Origin: Brachionus koreanus
Lineage: Eukaryota > Rotifera > Eurotatoria > Ploima > Brachionidae
Direction of reading: 5' to 3'
DNA length: 64,000 nt
Assembly (NCBI GenBank): GCA_016987375.1
Contig: PJRA01000114.1
Location: 911,694 to 975,693 of the forward strand
Under the pieces are notes generated by a model that did no database searches, was not told where the DNA came from, and saw only the letters and a program-made list of their open reading frames with translations. How positions within the stretch are numbered: position 1 is the first letter of the stretch; each line of letters opens with the position of its first letter. Shown here one piece after another: positions 12,301 to 28,971 of the stretch. The translations under genes and the position numbers were made by a program.

Positions 12301-14440
12301 GACTAAAGCAAAACTTCAAAATATAAGATTAAAAATAGCCAGAAAGAATAGAGAAATATCAACATTAAAGCGAAAACTAGATGAAATTCCATCAAAAAGT
12401 GAGCTTAATCAATACCAGAAACGTTTTATTGAACTTTATAATCAATGTAAGATGCAAATTCGATAAAAAATAATCCTTTACTTTTAACTGATTAATTTTT
12501 AGTATCAACTGGCTATGTTCAAACAAAACAATTTTATATATTATACAATGTTTTAGAAGACAAAAAATTTCATATTAATAAAGTCATTTCACTTTACAAT
12601 TCCATATTTGATCAATTTAAGCAGTAATTTATTCTCTAACACAATTAAATTTATTCAAAATTTGCTTAATTTGCTTAACTCCAAAAAGAGCTATGTCATC
12701 GCCAAGTAATCGTGAACAATTTGTGAAGCAATTGGAAGCAATTCTTGAAGGTGTCACAAATAATGTTTCAAAGGTAAATAAATTTTTAACAGGAAAAACT
12801 TATTTTAAAAATTTGAAAATAAGTGAAATTGTAAATTAGAGTCATTCTGAATTGAATTTATAAAATTCGAATTTAATTTTTTATTCTGAATCTAATGACT
12901 CTCATGACAACAATCTTACTCTGAAAAAAAATGCTATTTTGAATTATTGCTAAATTTTGATTATTTTATTTTTCTTACTTTTGGATTGTAAGGGAACTTT
13001 GGCTTTTGGTATTTTTTGAAAACCTTTTTAAATAATAAATTTAGAGAAAAAGCAAGTATAATGTAGTTAAATTTAAGTGCTGGAAACCGTGCAAGCGGTC
13101 GTTGATTCAGCCAAAAAAAATTTTAACTACGAGCAAGATCAAATAATTTTTTTTTAAAATCGACAAATTAGTTGACAATGTCTCAAATTATTAAACAAGG
13201 TTTTTTTGCGAACCTCGAATTAAACTTTTATTTAAAAAAGAAGTGAATTAGTTTCAAAAAATTTATTAGCTAAACTGGTTCTTCAGCTAATAAAATTGAA
13301 TAAAAAAGTGAATTTTAGATAAAATAAAATATAACAAATATAAGTTCAAAATTGATATTTTTTTTTAAATTTTTTTATTTAAATCAAATTCAATTTACAA
13401 TACAAAAATTCTCTCTTTTAAAAAAAAATAAAATGATCATGCAACAATTAATTTTTCTCGAATTTGAGCTGAAGCTAGTCTAAAGCGAAATAATACTTCT
13501 ATTTGAAAAAAAGCTCTTTTTCCTTTAATTCGAGGTTTTAACTTGATTAATAATCTGAGACATTTCCGATTAATTTGTCGATTTCTAAAAAAACATTAAT
13601 TTGAACCTCCTTGAGAATTTTTGGAATTTGTAAGCAATATTTTAACTTGATAGAATAATATATCAGATAAATGTCAAAGAGACATTTTTAATTCAAAATA
13701 CTTGATATTTTAGCAAAGTAAAATTTTTGAACAAATTTCATTTTTCAAATATGAACACAACATTTAATTAAATGCTCAATTAAATTTCAATGCATTTTTA
13801 TAAATTACAATCCTTTTGCAATAATATAATTTAATAACAAAATATAGATCAAAAATTTATTTTGCAATATTTTTGAAAAATTTGAGTGATCAATTTTCTT
13901 TTTTTTACTTGATCTTCTCATATATGATACTTGATTAACAAATATTTTTCTATGCTTTTAATTTAAGCAAATTCTACTTCATAAGCTAACTGAATTTTTA
14001 GGGTAAATGAAGCTCGAATAAATTATGGTTTGATGGCTTGAAAAATTAATTGAATAAATATTATAAAATTCAGCTAAAAATTTTAAAGATATAGTTTAGA
14101 ATCAAAATATATTAGTGGTTTCTTGGTTTATTTTATTTTTAATTTTGAAATTACTCTTAATGTGACAATTTCGGTCTTAAATTTTACAAAAATTAATTCA
14201 AAATTTTTAAATTTAAATCAAGGTCGAAAACAAAAAAACCAAGTCTAAATCCGATTTGGATGCGCTAAATGATAGATACATTGATTTAATTGAAAAGAAA
14301 CGTTTGTACTACAAGACAATTAAAGATTTCCAAGAAGTAAACTTAATATCTTTATTTTGCAAATAAATTTGTGATTAATTTTAATTTTTTTTTTCAAGGA
14401 ATGCAAAAAGAATGAGATACTTTTACAAAAAATTCAATAA
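9377..14440 (+). CDS. CCDC93: coiled-coil protein CCDC93 (CCC complex subunit)
   Basis: Eleven exons join in phase to 628 residues (human 631): 9377-9439, 9495-9703, 9741-9951, 9996-10415, 11719-11925, 11984-12057, 12106-12446, 12503-12623, 12689-12773, 14223-14336 and 14399-14440. The N-terminal calponin-homology-like part has family blocks ([55 protein letters not shown]). The rest is coiled coil, ending with a match to the family C-terminus ([30 protein letters not shown]). CCDC93 works with CCDC22, COMMD proteins and retriever in endosome-to-surface recycling. Intron 4 carries a 620-bp palindromic transposon and intron 9 an old inverted repeat, which account for the two long introns. The start codon follows a splice-acceptor-like tract by two bases. 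It is convergent with DERA (65 bp between stops). Confidence 0.93.
10521..11140. mobile_element. 620-bp MITE with 200-bp terminal inverted repeats
   Basis: The left arm (10521 to about 10722, starting CAAAATCATGTTGGTTTTAT) is repeated in reverse complement at about 10939-11140, with almost no mismatches over 200 bases. The ~215-bp centre has no open frame. It sits in intron 4 of CCDC93. Flanks read TTGAAG on the left and TGAAAG on the right, so a short TGAA-like target duplication is possible but not clean. The near-identical arms suggest a young insertion or arms kept alike by gene conversion. The transposase superfamily cannot be assigned. Confidence 0.8.
12838..12902. repeat. imperfect hairpin in a CCDC93 intron
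   Basis: TAGAGTCATTCTGAAT on the left pairs with ATTCTGAATCTAATGACTCTC on the right with a small bulge. It lies just after exon 9. It could be a relic of a small inverted-repeat element; no function is inferred. Confidence 0.35.
13145..13600. repeat. old inverted-repeat element in CCDC93 intron 9
   Basis: The left segment around 13152-13230 (AAATCGACAAATTAGTTGAC, then TCTCAAATTATTAAACAAGG and CCTCGAATTAAAC) is mirrored, with mismatches and small gaps, by about 13525-13595 (AATTCGAGGTTTTAACTTGA, then AATCTGAGACATT and TTAATTTGTCGATTT). The centre is non-coding. This looks like a decayed MITE that lengthened the intron. Confidence 0.5.
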
Positions 14441-14505
14441 TTATTAGAGAAAAATTTTCGATTTAATTTTTTTTATTTAATAAAATTTACTATTTATGTT
14501 AAATT

Positions 14506-15618
14506 TTATGGTAACTCATAAGCAGCAGCATATCTTCCAGTTGCATAATGATATACTTGGCGCTCTATGTCGCCTAAAAGCGCACTAGCACCCAATCTGA
14601 ATAATTTATTAGTGGTCCATTCCTCGTCTAGCTCTTCTTTCATTAACGATAACCAAACACATGCATCTTTAGCTGTTCTTATACCTCCGGCTGGCTTAAA
14701 TCCGACTTTATGCCCAGTCATCCAGTAGTAGTCCCTCAAAGCTCTAATCATTACCAAAGCGTTCACCAAAGTTGCATTGACTCCTTCTTTACCCGTAGAA
14801 GTTTTAATAAAATCGCTTCCAGCCATCATAGCAATCATAGATGCTTTATAGACATTTTCTAAAGTTCCAAGTTCTCCTACAGCTAGAATCGATTTCATAT
14901 GTGCTTTGCCACAAGCTTCTTTCATCTGTTTTAATTCATCATACAAAACTTTATACAACCTTAATTCTAATAAAAAAATATTTCTTTAAAATATAATTAC
15001 GCTTCCAATTTCCTTGAAGAGCTGCAGTACGGTTTATGACTATATCGATTTCACTGGCTCCGTCAGCTACAGTCAATTTAATTTCCTTAAGTCTAGTTTC
15101 TAAATGATACTGTCCACTAGGAAAACCAGTTGCTACTGCTGCGACAGGTATTTTATCACTCATATTAAGACTTTTAAGTGTTGCATATGCATCAGATACC
15201 CTAGACGGATAAACACAAACAGCTCCGCAGGTTAATTCTATAAAAAAAAGTATTTTTATAAGAAAAATTTTTTAATATTTTTGAATACCTTTCGACTGAA
15301 ATCCCAATTGCTTTAATAAATCAGGTCTGATTGGATTAGCTGCTTTGTAGCAAAGCTTTTGAACATTTGACTCGGTGTCATCACCACTTAAAGTTGTCAA
15401 GTCTATGCATGTGATGGCTCTCAAAAGCCATGCAACTTGGTGTTCCTTTTTGACTGCTCTCCGGGTTGCGTACTCGGATGCTCTTTTTTTAATTGCTGTC
15501 AAATTAAGATTGACATTGTTGATTAATTTTTCATCTAAAAAAAAAATTTTATTCTAAATCAACAACTAGTTATAAATAAATAATTACCAAAATCTATTCC
15601 AGGATTATGAGATCCCAT
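14506..15618 (-). CDS. DERA: deoxyribose-phosphate aldolase
   Basis: Four exons (15618-15588, 15534-15289, 15237-15001, 14966-14506) give 324 residues (human 318). The enzyme splits 2-deoxyribose 5-phosphate into glyceraldehyde 3-phosphate and acetaldehyde in deoxynucleoside catabolism. The TIM-barrel signatures are intact: CIDLTTLSGDDTESN, CGAVCVYPSRV, EIDIVINR, the Schiff-base lysine in GSDFIKTSTGKEGVNAT, and the second active-site lysine in GFKPAGGIRTAKD. It ends ATGRYAAAYELP as animal DERA does. The third intron is only 34 nt (14967-15000), among the shortest here. The start codon lies 67 nt after the LIPT1 stop, behind a pyrimidine-rich AG acceptor, so it may be the downstream gene of an operon. 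It is convergent with CCDC93. Confidence 0.93.
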
Positions 15619-15685
15619 GTTTTATTTTATTTAAATCTAAAGAAAATAATTTAAAAAAAATTTTAAGCTAAATGTTTAAAGCTTT
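15619..15685 (-). promoter_or_regulatory. LIPT1-DERA intergenic with candidate trans-splice acceptor
   Basis: On the minus strand the 67-nt gap holds a T-rich tract ending TTTTCTTTAG, then 19 nt to the DERA start codon. This is the arrangement of a 3' splice site with no room for an upstream exon or ordinary promoter, as in spliced-leader operons. I see no AATAAA between the LIPT1 stop and the tract. Function is inferred, not shown. Confidence 0.45.
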
Positions 15686-16807
15686 CTAAATGTTTTTATT
15701 AAAAAATTCGAATAACTCAATAAATTGTGAATTTAGATCCAACAGATTAAAATGGATAAATTTTTCTAAAAGTGATTTTCTCTCAAATTTAGTATTCAAA
15801 AGCAAGTTTAATCCTTTTTCAAAAGAATTATCAAAAATTTCTTCTAATTTATAACTACTGATAAGACCATTGACTATTTTGAATGTAATCTTTCTATTAT
15901 TTCCTAATCTACAAAGCAAATCAAATTTTGGAGTCGAACCAAAAGCAAAATCCCATGAAGATAATTCTTTGGAGAATTTTTCAGTTAATTTTTTGACATC
16001 TTCATCTTCTGGATTAACATATTCGAATAAAAAATCGCTTGACCAATTGATTGAGTTAAATCTCCAAAACTCTTCGCTTAGCTTCTCAATAATAAGAGAC
16101 ATATCAAAGTTTTTGTCATGTAAAAAATTTTTCAAATTGATACACTTAGATCGAACGCTCGGAGTAGCTTTGGTGGTGATTAAATCGTGCAAATTTGATC
16201 TTAATAATTGCATGTTTTCCATATTGGCATCGAACAATAGAGTACAATGGTGATAGGAAAATTTCGAAGCTAGTCTAGCCGCACTGCCAGAAATTTTAAA
16301 ACTCTCAGAAGGATCTTGAATGAATCGTAAAAATATATCATGTCGAGGTGTAATTTCAAAACTAATTTTATTAAAGTTTAATTTTTCCATTGAATTTTTA
16401 ATTATTGTCAAGTTATGTTTACGGTCATAACGCTGACGATCTGTAATAAAAGATACATTCAAATTTCCATGATCATGGTAAACACACCCACCGCCACTGT
16501 ATCTACGGACCACTTTAACATTGCGAGATAAAGCTTCGTTAACATTACATTCGATCCAAGGATTTTGGTGTCGACCAAAAACAATACAAGGCTCACTAAT
16601 CCACATTAGAAGAATATTTCTATTTTTCAAGTCTACATTTTCAGCTAAATAATTTTCTAAAGCCAAATTGTGATAAATGTTATTGGACAGAGAGACCAGT
16701 GTTACACTACCTGACTTATTTGAAATTAATTTATCTATTATTCTATCCGAATATTTTCGTCTCCATAAACCGCTAATAAAAATGCTTGATTTTTTAATAA
16801 TATTCAT
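15686..16807 (-). CDS. LIPT1: mitochondrial lipoyltransferase 1
   Basis: Single exon, 373 residues, the normal size for the family. LIPT1 attaches lipoyl groups to E2 subunits of 2-oxoacid dehydrogenases in mitochondria. The biotin/lipoate-ligase fold shows its hallmarks: YHNLALENYLAEN, CIVFGRHQNPWIECN, the substrate loop RRYSGGGCVYHDHGNLN, and KISGSAARL followed by HHCTLLFDANMENM. The N-terminus (Lys/Ser/Arg-rich, few acids over about 25 residues) would serve as a mitochondrial presequence. DERA follows 67 nt downstream on the same strand. Start is the first Met. Confidence 0.92.
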   Translation of the reverse strand: MNIIKKSSIFISGLWRRKYSDRIIDKLISNKSGSVTLVSLSNNIYHNLALENYLAENVDLKNRNILLMWISEPCIVFGRHQNPWIECNVNEALSRNVKVVRRYSGGGCVYHDHGNLNVSFITDRQRYDRKHNLTIIKNSMEKLNFNKISFEITPRHDIFLRFIQDPSESFKISGSAARLASKFSYHHCTLLFDANMENMQLLRSNLHDLITTKATPSVRSKCINLKNFLHDKNFDMSLIIEKLSEEFWRFNSINWSSDFLFEYVNPEDEDVKKLTEKFSKELSSWDFAFGSTPKFDLLCRLGNNRKITFKIVNGLISSYKLEEIFDNSFEKGLNLLLNTKFERKSLLEKFIHFNLLDLNSQFIELFEFFNKNI

Positions 16808-18080
16808 ATTGATGCTAAAAAAATTATTTTCTCATTTTTTAAATATGTATAACTTGTTATATTTTTCAAATTAAAAAATTTTAAATTTAAATTAACATTA
16901 TATTTAGAATGATGAAATTAAACAGTATAATAAATTAAAGTAATTAGATTTTATTTTTATTTTGATTTTTACGAACAGGCTTCATAAAGTCTGTATCTGT
17001 TCTTCATGGGTTAACAATAAGAAAAAAAGCATAAATATTTAATGTTCTTTTGTGTATTTTTGTGTCCTTTTGTGGGTATGGTTAGTGTTTGTTATGAAAA
17101 GGAAAGTTTTAATGATAGGAAAAGTAAGTTCATTGTTTTTAGCTCCTGTTTCTACCAGAAAACGAATCAAAATTGTTTTACTTATATTTTCAACAGCCAA
17201 ATTTGATGACAGAATTGGATGTTTGTTCTAGTGGAGAGAGAAAATGCTTGAAAAGCTTTTATCGATTTATTTAACACAAAATAGCTCAAAATATCTTTAA
17301 GTATTTGGACTTGTTTTATGTGATCTTTTGATAAAATAACTTGAATTAAAAAATTTAATCATAAATAAAATGAGAAATCAAGATGAAAAATATAACTTAA
17401 TCGATATTTCAAATTATAAAAATAAAGAAATATAAAATTGAAAATGTCATGGAACCAAGGAATTCTTTGTATTTAAGTAAACGGATATTTTCCTTTGGGT
17501 CCAACAATTTGAATATAATTTTGACTCTTTCTTTTGAAAATTTAGAAACTTTCTATTTTTTTTCAGTCTGATAACAGCTGCTTTTTCATCTTTCAATCTT
17601 ACTTTTAAATTAAATTTTAAATAAATTGATTTAACAAGTTTATTTCAATGATCAAAATTTTCCAGCATAATTCTTGGTCATTTAATTATCTGTAAAAGGA
17701 ATTTTTTTTTATTAAAAAACTAAAAATATTAAAAATTCAAATATTAAAAAATTTTATTTATGATATTTTACTTTTATTATTTTTATTGAGTAAATGTTAA
17801 TAATAAAAATCTATGATCGTCTGGATAGAGAAGCTAAATTTTACGATTAGCCGTTTTTTGGATAGTTAAGCAAATGTACTTTTTAAAGTTCACAAATTTC
17901 AATTTCGGGGATCAACTATTTTTAATTTAAAAAATTGAAAAAAAAATTTAGAAAACAATTAACTAAATTTTATTAGATATATAATTTGAAAATAGTTTAC
18001 GAAAATGAATCAAAAATATTGACATGTATAGCACCAATTAGAATATATTCTTTAGCCGGTAAAGTTACAAAATATGAAAA
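16808..18080. other. intergenic, no gene seen
   Basis: It lies between SMC5 (3' end) and LIPT1 (5' end), both on minus. The content is AT-rich. A short degenerate TTTTGTGT-type direct repeat occurs near 17046-17080. No exon, RNA gene or element could be supported. Confidence 0.4.
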
Positions 18081-24365
<6,285 letters not shown>

Positions 24366-25419
24366 TTTTTGATTAAAAAATTAAAAGTAGAAAAAATAAT
24401 AATGTTATTTAAATTGATGTTATTCTAGCAGTTTTAATTTTTTAAAACTAAAAATTGAACAATAAAAAATTTATTTTTAAATAAAAATCTAAATGACAAA
24501 ATTAAATTCTTAAATTTCGTGTTCAAATAGTAAACTTATTAGTCCACAACAAAATAGTACTGTCTACTTCTGTTAAAATTCAATTTTTAAGTCATTTGTT
24601 TTGCCATATTTTGATTATTTTTCAACCCTATAGTGTTATTTTTCAAAAGATATAATAGTTAAACTTGCCAGAAGTAATTATTTTTCAATATTCAAATTTT
24701 TTAAATTCAAATTTGATAAACTGATCGAATAATTGTCAGAAAAGACTTATGGTGAAAAAATCTAGATATTTTTTTAGATGACTGAAGAATAGCTTTGTGA
24801 TCAGGAAATGATTTTTGAAGTTTTTAACATTCAGGCTTTCTTTATTCAATAATATTAATTTTAATTTTTAAAGATTTTGAAAAAAAATTCAAAAAATTTA
24901 ATTAAAATTTTTCAATGTTTTACTTTTTTAAATAATTTTTTTTTAATTTGTTATAATTATTTTTATAATAATTTAATAAATGAAGTGTTAATCGGTCATT
25001 AATGACATGGGAACTAGCCTGTTGATTAACCTAGAAATTGAAAAAGAAATTCAATATTTCATTAAATTATTATTTTAATCTCTTATTTAGATCATCAAAA
25101 ATACAGTTTAATCTATTGTAAGGAGCTATCATAATTTATAACCCATATTTCATGTAGTTCTCGGAACCGGGTTTAATTTTTATTTTTGATTTTGTAAATT
25201 TTAAATCAAAAAATTTCTGAACAAGCTTTGAAGCTAAAAATTTTAAAAATTAGAGTGTAAATATGTGTTTAGATAACTAAAAATAGAATTTAGTCATAAA
25301 TAGTTTAGAGATTCTAACTTAGACATTAAAAGAAAATTTTTAAGCTCATACTCATAAAATACGATTTTCCAAAAATATCAAAATTGAGAAAACATTATTT
25401 TTCAATTTTTTTTCTCAAT
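24366..25419. other. divergent intergenic between SMC5 and CCS
   Basis: About 1 kb of AT-rich sequence between two start codons facing outwards. About 130 bp next to SMC5 recurs in diverged form at 27530-27670. No other feature could be supported. Confidence 0.4.
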
Positions 25420-26338
25420 ATGATAGAAGCTCCCATAGTAATTTCATATTTTAAAAATTTCATGAATTTAACTATTTATTTTAAAGATTGAATTTGAACT
25501 TAAAGAGCCAAGTATTCAAGACTCTAAATACTTAAAAGAAAAACTATTAGAAATAAGACAAATTGAATGGATAGATTATGATTCTGATCTTCATAAGCTT
25601 CTTGTCAAGTCATCAATACCAATTAATGAATTACAGAAAATGCTAACTCAATTGAGTAAATCTAAAGTAGTGATTACTGGAATGGGCCAAAAGTGTGATA
25701 CTGCTGTAGTTCAATTATTTGACTACAGCAAAAATTTAACTCAATCAAAAGGAGTAATTAGAATAGTGCAATTAGATGAATCAAATTGTTTGTTAGATGG
25801 ATTCATCGATGGCTTAGATATAGATTCCTTTGAGATTTTGCTATTTGAAAATGGAGATATTTCAAATAATTTGAATAAGTATAATCTATATTGAATTTTG
25901 ACTTGTTTTTAAAATTGTTTAAGTTTGGGAAGTAGTTGTAGTCTTCTTCCAACAAAAGATGAACTTTTGAAAGTTTCAGTAGATGAAAATAATCGATCAG
26001 ATTTTAACCAAGTTATTAATTCTTTAAAATTAGAGTATTTAGTCGGAAGATCAATTTTTATTTGTAAAAACAATAAAAAGTAAAATTATTAAGTTAGCTT
26101 TAGAGCAAAAGATGGTCGAAATCGTTGAAATTTTTCAGTCCATAAACTATTTTATTTCAAAATTTTTTGCATCTTTTGTTCTAAAATTTGTAATAGCAAT
26201 TAATTTTTCAAAGAAATTTAAAAATTTAAATTTAGAATCTGTGGTGGTATCGTTGGTAGATCATCAAAAGTTTTTTACAACCAAAAAAATATCTGCTTTA
26301 GTAGTGGTATGAATATAAGGTTGGAAAAACAAAGATAA
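25420..26338 (+). CDS. CCS: copper-chaperone-for-SOD1 (CCS) homologue lacking canonical metal ligands
   Basis: Four exons in phase (25420-25437, 25487-25878, 25924-26079, 26236-26338) give 222 residues (human 274). Domain 1 (about residues 7-75) aligns with the CCS metal-binding domain, but its MxCxxC copper site reads KEPSIQDS. Domain 2 resembles the SOD-like domain (GVIRIVQLDESNCLLDGFID, then GLDIDSFEILLFENGDIS), yet where CCS and SOD1 have HVH it reads LLFEN, and the zinc loop is almost absent. The tail matches CCS (CGGIVGRSSKVFYNQKNICF), but the CxC of domain 3 is reduced to CFS. CCS normally loads copper and forms the disulfide of SOD1. This copy keeps an open frame and the fold, so it may act by docking only or have a new role. 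The 6-residue first exon is the least certain part. Confidence 0.75.
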
Positions 26339-27037
26339 TATTTTAAAACTAAAAAATTTTCATTTTCAGTTTAATAAATCGAATTTTTTCAGAAAAAATA
26401 ATTTAAAAAAATTTAATCCAGCATTTTCATTTTGAATATATATTTCATGAAATCAAGCATTTAAATCTGAATTATTCTTACTAATGAATTTTAAATTAAT
26501 TAAATAGGTTTTTTTTTATCTGAAAAGGCTTGATTAAACTTCACAATTCTTCAAACATAACGCTTATAAAAAAATGAAATTTTCAGTAACCAGAATTTCG
26601 ACAATAGAAAAATAGGGCATATTGAAATTTATGATCAAAATATGATGAAAGTCCTCAAATATTTTTTTTTTAATATTAAATTCCTAAAAATTTTCTTTAT
26701 TGAAAATTTAATGCAGGGACATATTTTTATGTGTTTAAAAAACATGCTAAACAGATGCAAGTATTGTTCATAGTTATGCATGCATAAAATTTTCAAACAT
26801 TTGCAGACAGAAAAAATTAAAAAAAATGAATGTTTACTTTGAAAATATCCTTTTTGAAATAAATTTTTACTTTTAAAAAAAAACAATGTTAATGATAATT
26901 TTTAATTAAATCAAATAACTTTTGGTTAAAAATCTTTTCACTCCATTTTTTTTGCATAAGAACAGCAGTTGCTGGCCATGACGAAATTTAGATTTTATCA
27001 TACCATTTTAAAATAAAGTATAGTTTATTGCATAAGT

Positions 27038-27123
27038 NNNNNNNNNNNNNNNNNNNNNNNNNNNNNNNNNNNNNNNNNNNNNNNNNNNNNNNNNNNNNNN
27101 NNNNNNNNNNNNNNNNNNNNNNN
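27038..27123. other. assembly gap (N run)
   Basis: 86 consecutive N. True length and content are unknown; the contigs were probably joined by paired or long reads. Confidence 0.98.
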
Positions 27124-27529
27124 TTCTAATTTTGAGTAAATTTTGCTCTAAAACTGCTTAATTTAAAAACTCTCCAACTCCTCATTTGATCTCTGAATAA
27201 CATTACCAAAAAATCTTTAATTTTGGAAAAAATGGCGAAAAAATTTGTCTAGCCCACAAAAATGGCAGATCGTGGGTCTGCTATAAAAAGTGGAAATAAA
27301 AATTATATTTGTTACTTTATAATCGATTGAGCATTTATCAGCTAAAAGTTCTTTTTTATTTTGATAATTTTTTTTTTACAATAATTGAATTTAATAAAAG
27401 AATTAAGTAATTCGGAAGGACCTAGTGACAAATGCCAAATTAAATTAATTTAAGATAAGATAAACAGAATTGAATTGAATGAATGTCTAGAAAAATTTAT
27501 AAACTGAAAACTCAAAATGAAAATTACGA

Positions 27530-27670
27530 CATTTTCTTTGTGTCTTTTTGAAACATTAATTTTTAATTAGACAATTAAAAGTAGAAATAATGTTTAAAAT
27601 TAATGTTATTTTACAGTTTTAATTATTGAGAACTAAAAACTTAATACAAAATTAAAATTCCTAAATTTCT
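27530..27670 (-). repeat. diverged duplicate of the SMC5 first exon and upstream sequence
   Basis: TTTTCTTTGTGTCTTTTTGA and the following AACATTAATTTTTAATTAGA parallel the SMC5 start region at 24335-24375 (TTTTCTTTATGTCTTCTTGA, then AACATTCATTTTTTGATTAA). The match continues through AATTAAAAGTAGAA and ACAGTTTTAATT for over 100 bp in the same orientation. The start codon and exon 1 are not intact, so this is a dead fragment. Confidence 0.55.
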
Positions 27671-27859
27671 TTTTTTAATACTTAAACATAATATTATAAA
27701 ATTGTAAAAGTTATTGTAAAAATATATTTTTGGAAAAAAGCCCTATCAGTGGCATACTTATAAGAGCAGTAACTAGTTAAATATGTATTGTGGAAGGTTA
27801 AAATTATGATTTAAGTTAGACAAGCCATCAGAATTCACTGTCTAGAGCTATTGAGAGCA

Positions 27860-28115
27860 GCTCAAACTCAGTAATCAGTAATCTGGTCAAAACATTTCGA
27901 ATAAGGAAAAAAAATTATCAATAGTTCGTCGGTGTTTACTAAAACCTGATTGCTCTTGAATCAAAAGGTCATTTTTTTCAAAAAAGAGAAAAGTCAAATA
28001 TTGATAATGAGTTCTAGTAGCTTTTCAAGACAGTTTGTTATACTAATAGGTCTGTAATTAGAAAGATCTTCTGTTGGATAAAATTCTTTAAGATTTATAG
28101 TAATATTTTCATTCA
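27860..28115 (-). mobile_element. LINE reverse-transcriptase fragment (N-terminal RT part)
   Basis: The minus-strand peptide contains SNYRPISITNCLEKLLELII, a typical start of the non-LTR reverse-transcriptase domain, followed out of frame by sequence resembling the QSGFRK block. Stops and frameshifts break it. It lies just downstream of, and in the same orientation as, the second fragment, but the order of blocks shows it is a separate insertion. Confidence 0.7.
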
Positions 28116-28129
28116 TGCTTTAGGAATTT

Positions 28130-28971
28130 ATTTTTCAAGACCTAGGTTAAAAGTATAAATTAAATCATTGAAGATATTTTGATGACAGCATATTCCAGGT
28201 GTGGTCTAACCATTGAACAATACAATAATTTGATAGTCTCGCTACAAGGATACTTAAATGCTTTTTTAATTAAGTCCAACATTTTATTTGCTTTAGCTGT
28301 AGCATTTTTGACTTGAGTAGTCCATTTTAAATCATTTTCTATGTAAATATCCAAATCCCTTTCAACGTTTGACTAACCCAAGGTTTTTGAACCAATTTTA
28401 TAATCAAACTATGGATTTTTGTAGTCAATATGAACAACTTTGCATTTTTCAAAATTAACTGAGTCGGCCATTCTTTTGACCATTTACACACTTTATCGAT
28501 ATCCGATTGCAAGTTATAAATCGAGTTTAAATTATCAATCGTTGATAAGATCTTCGGGTCATCAGCAAAAGCTCTACAATTGTTTTGGACAATACCCAAC
28601 ATATCGTTTATATAAATAATAAAGAAGACAGGACCTAACACTGAACCTTGTGGAACTCCACTTATAACTCTTATCCAACTTGAGCTGGTATCTCCTAATA
28701 CTAATCTTTGTGAGCGTTCTATAAGAAACGCCTTTATCCAATTTATCAGGCCTTCACCAAATCCAAAAAATTTGAGTTTATACAGAAGCTTTCTATGAGA
28801 GACTTTATCGAAAGCTTTTGCAAAATCTGTGTAAATGATGTCAACAGGTAAACCATTTGACATCGCTTCAGAAATAAAATCCATGGTTTCCAATAAATTG
28901 GTAAGGCATGACTTTTTTGGTAATAAACCGTGCTGTGATGTGTATTTTAAATTGTTTTTAAGCAAATACAT
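28130..28971 (-). mobile_element. CR1/Jockey-like LINE reverse transcriptase, truncated and frameshifted
   Basis: The frame from 28971 to 28339 carries ordered RT blocks: DIIYTDFAKAFDKVSH (block A), SGVPQGSVLGPVFFIIYIND (block B) and the catalytic FADD box (usual YADD). A frameshift near 28350 moves the reading to 28354-28160, which has the typical downstream block IENDLKWTTQVKNATAKANK and YCSMVRPHLEYAV. Endonuclease and 3' end are missing. FADDPK in place of YADDTK suggests loss of activity. Confidence 0.88.

Larger units (their letters stand above)
26339..27859. other. repeat-rich intergenic with assembly gap
   Basis: AT-rich sequence with no convincing gene. A run of 86 N occupies 27038-27123, so the region is not fully known. 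A diverged copy of the SMC5 5' end lies at 27530-27670 (listed separately). Confidence 0.5.

Noticed and set aside
26112..26312. Independent 66-codon gene downstream of the CCS exons
   Set aside because: Its second half, read in another frame after a TTTAG acceptor at 26231-26235, is the last CCS exon with matching phase and family sequence.
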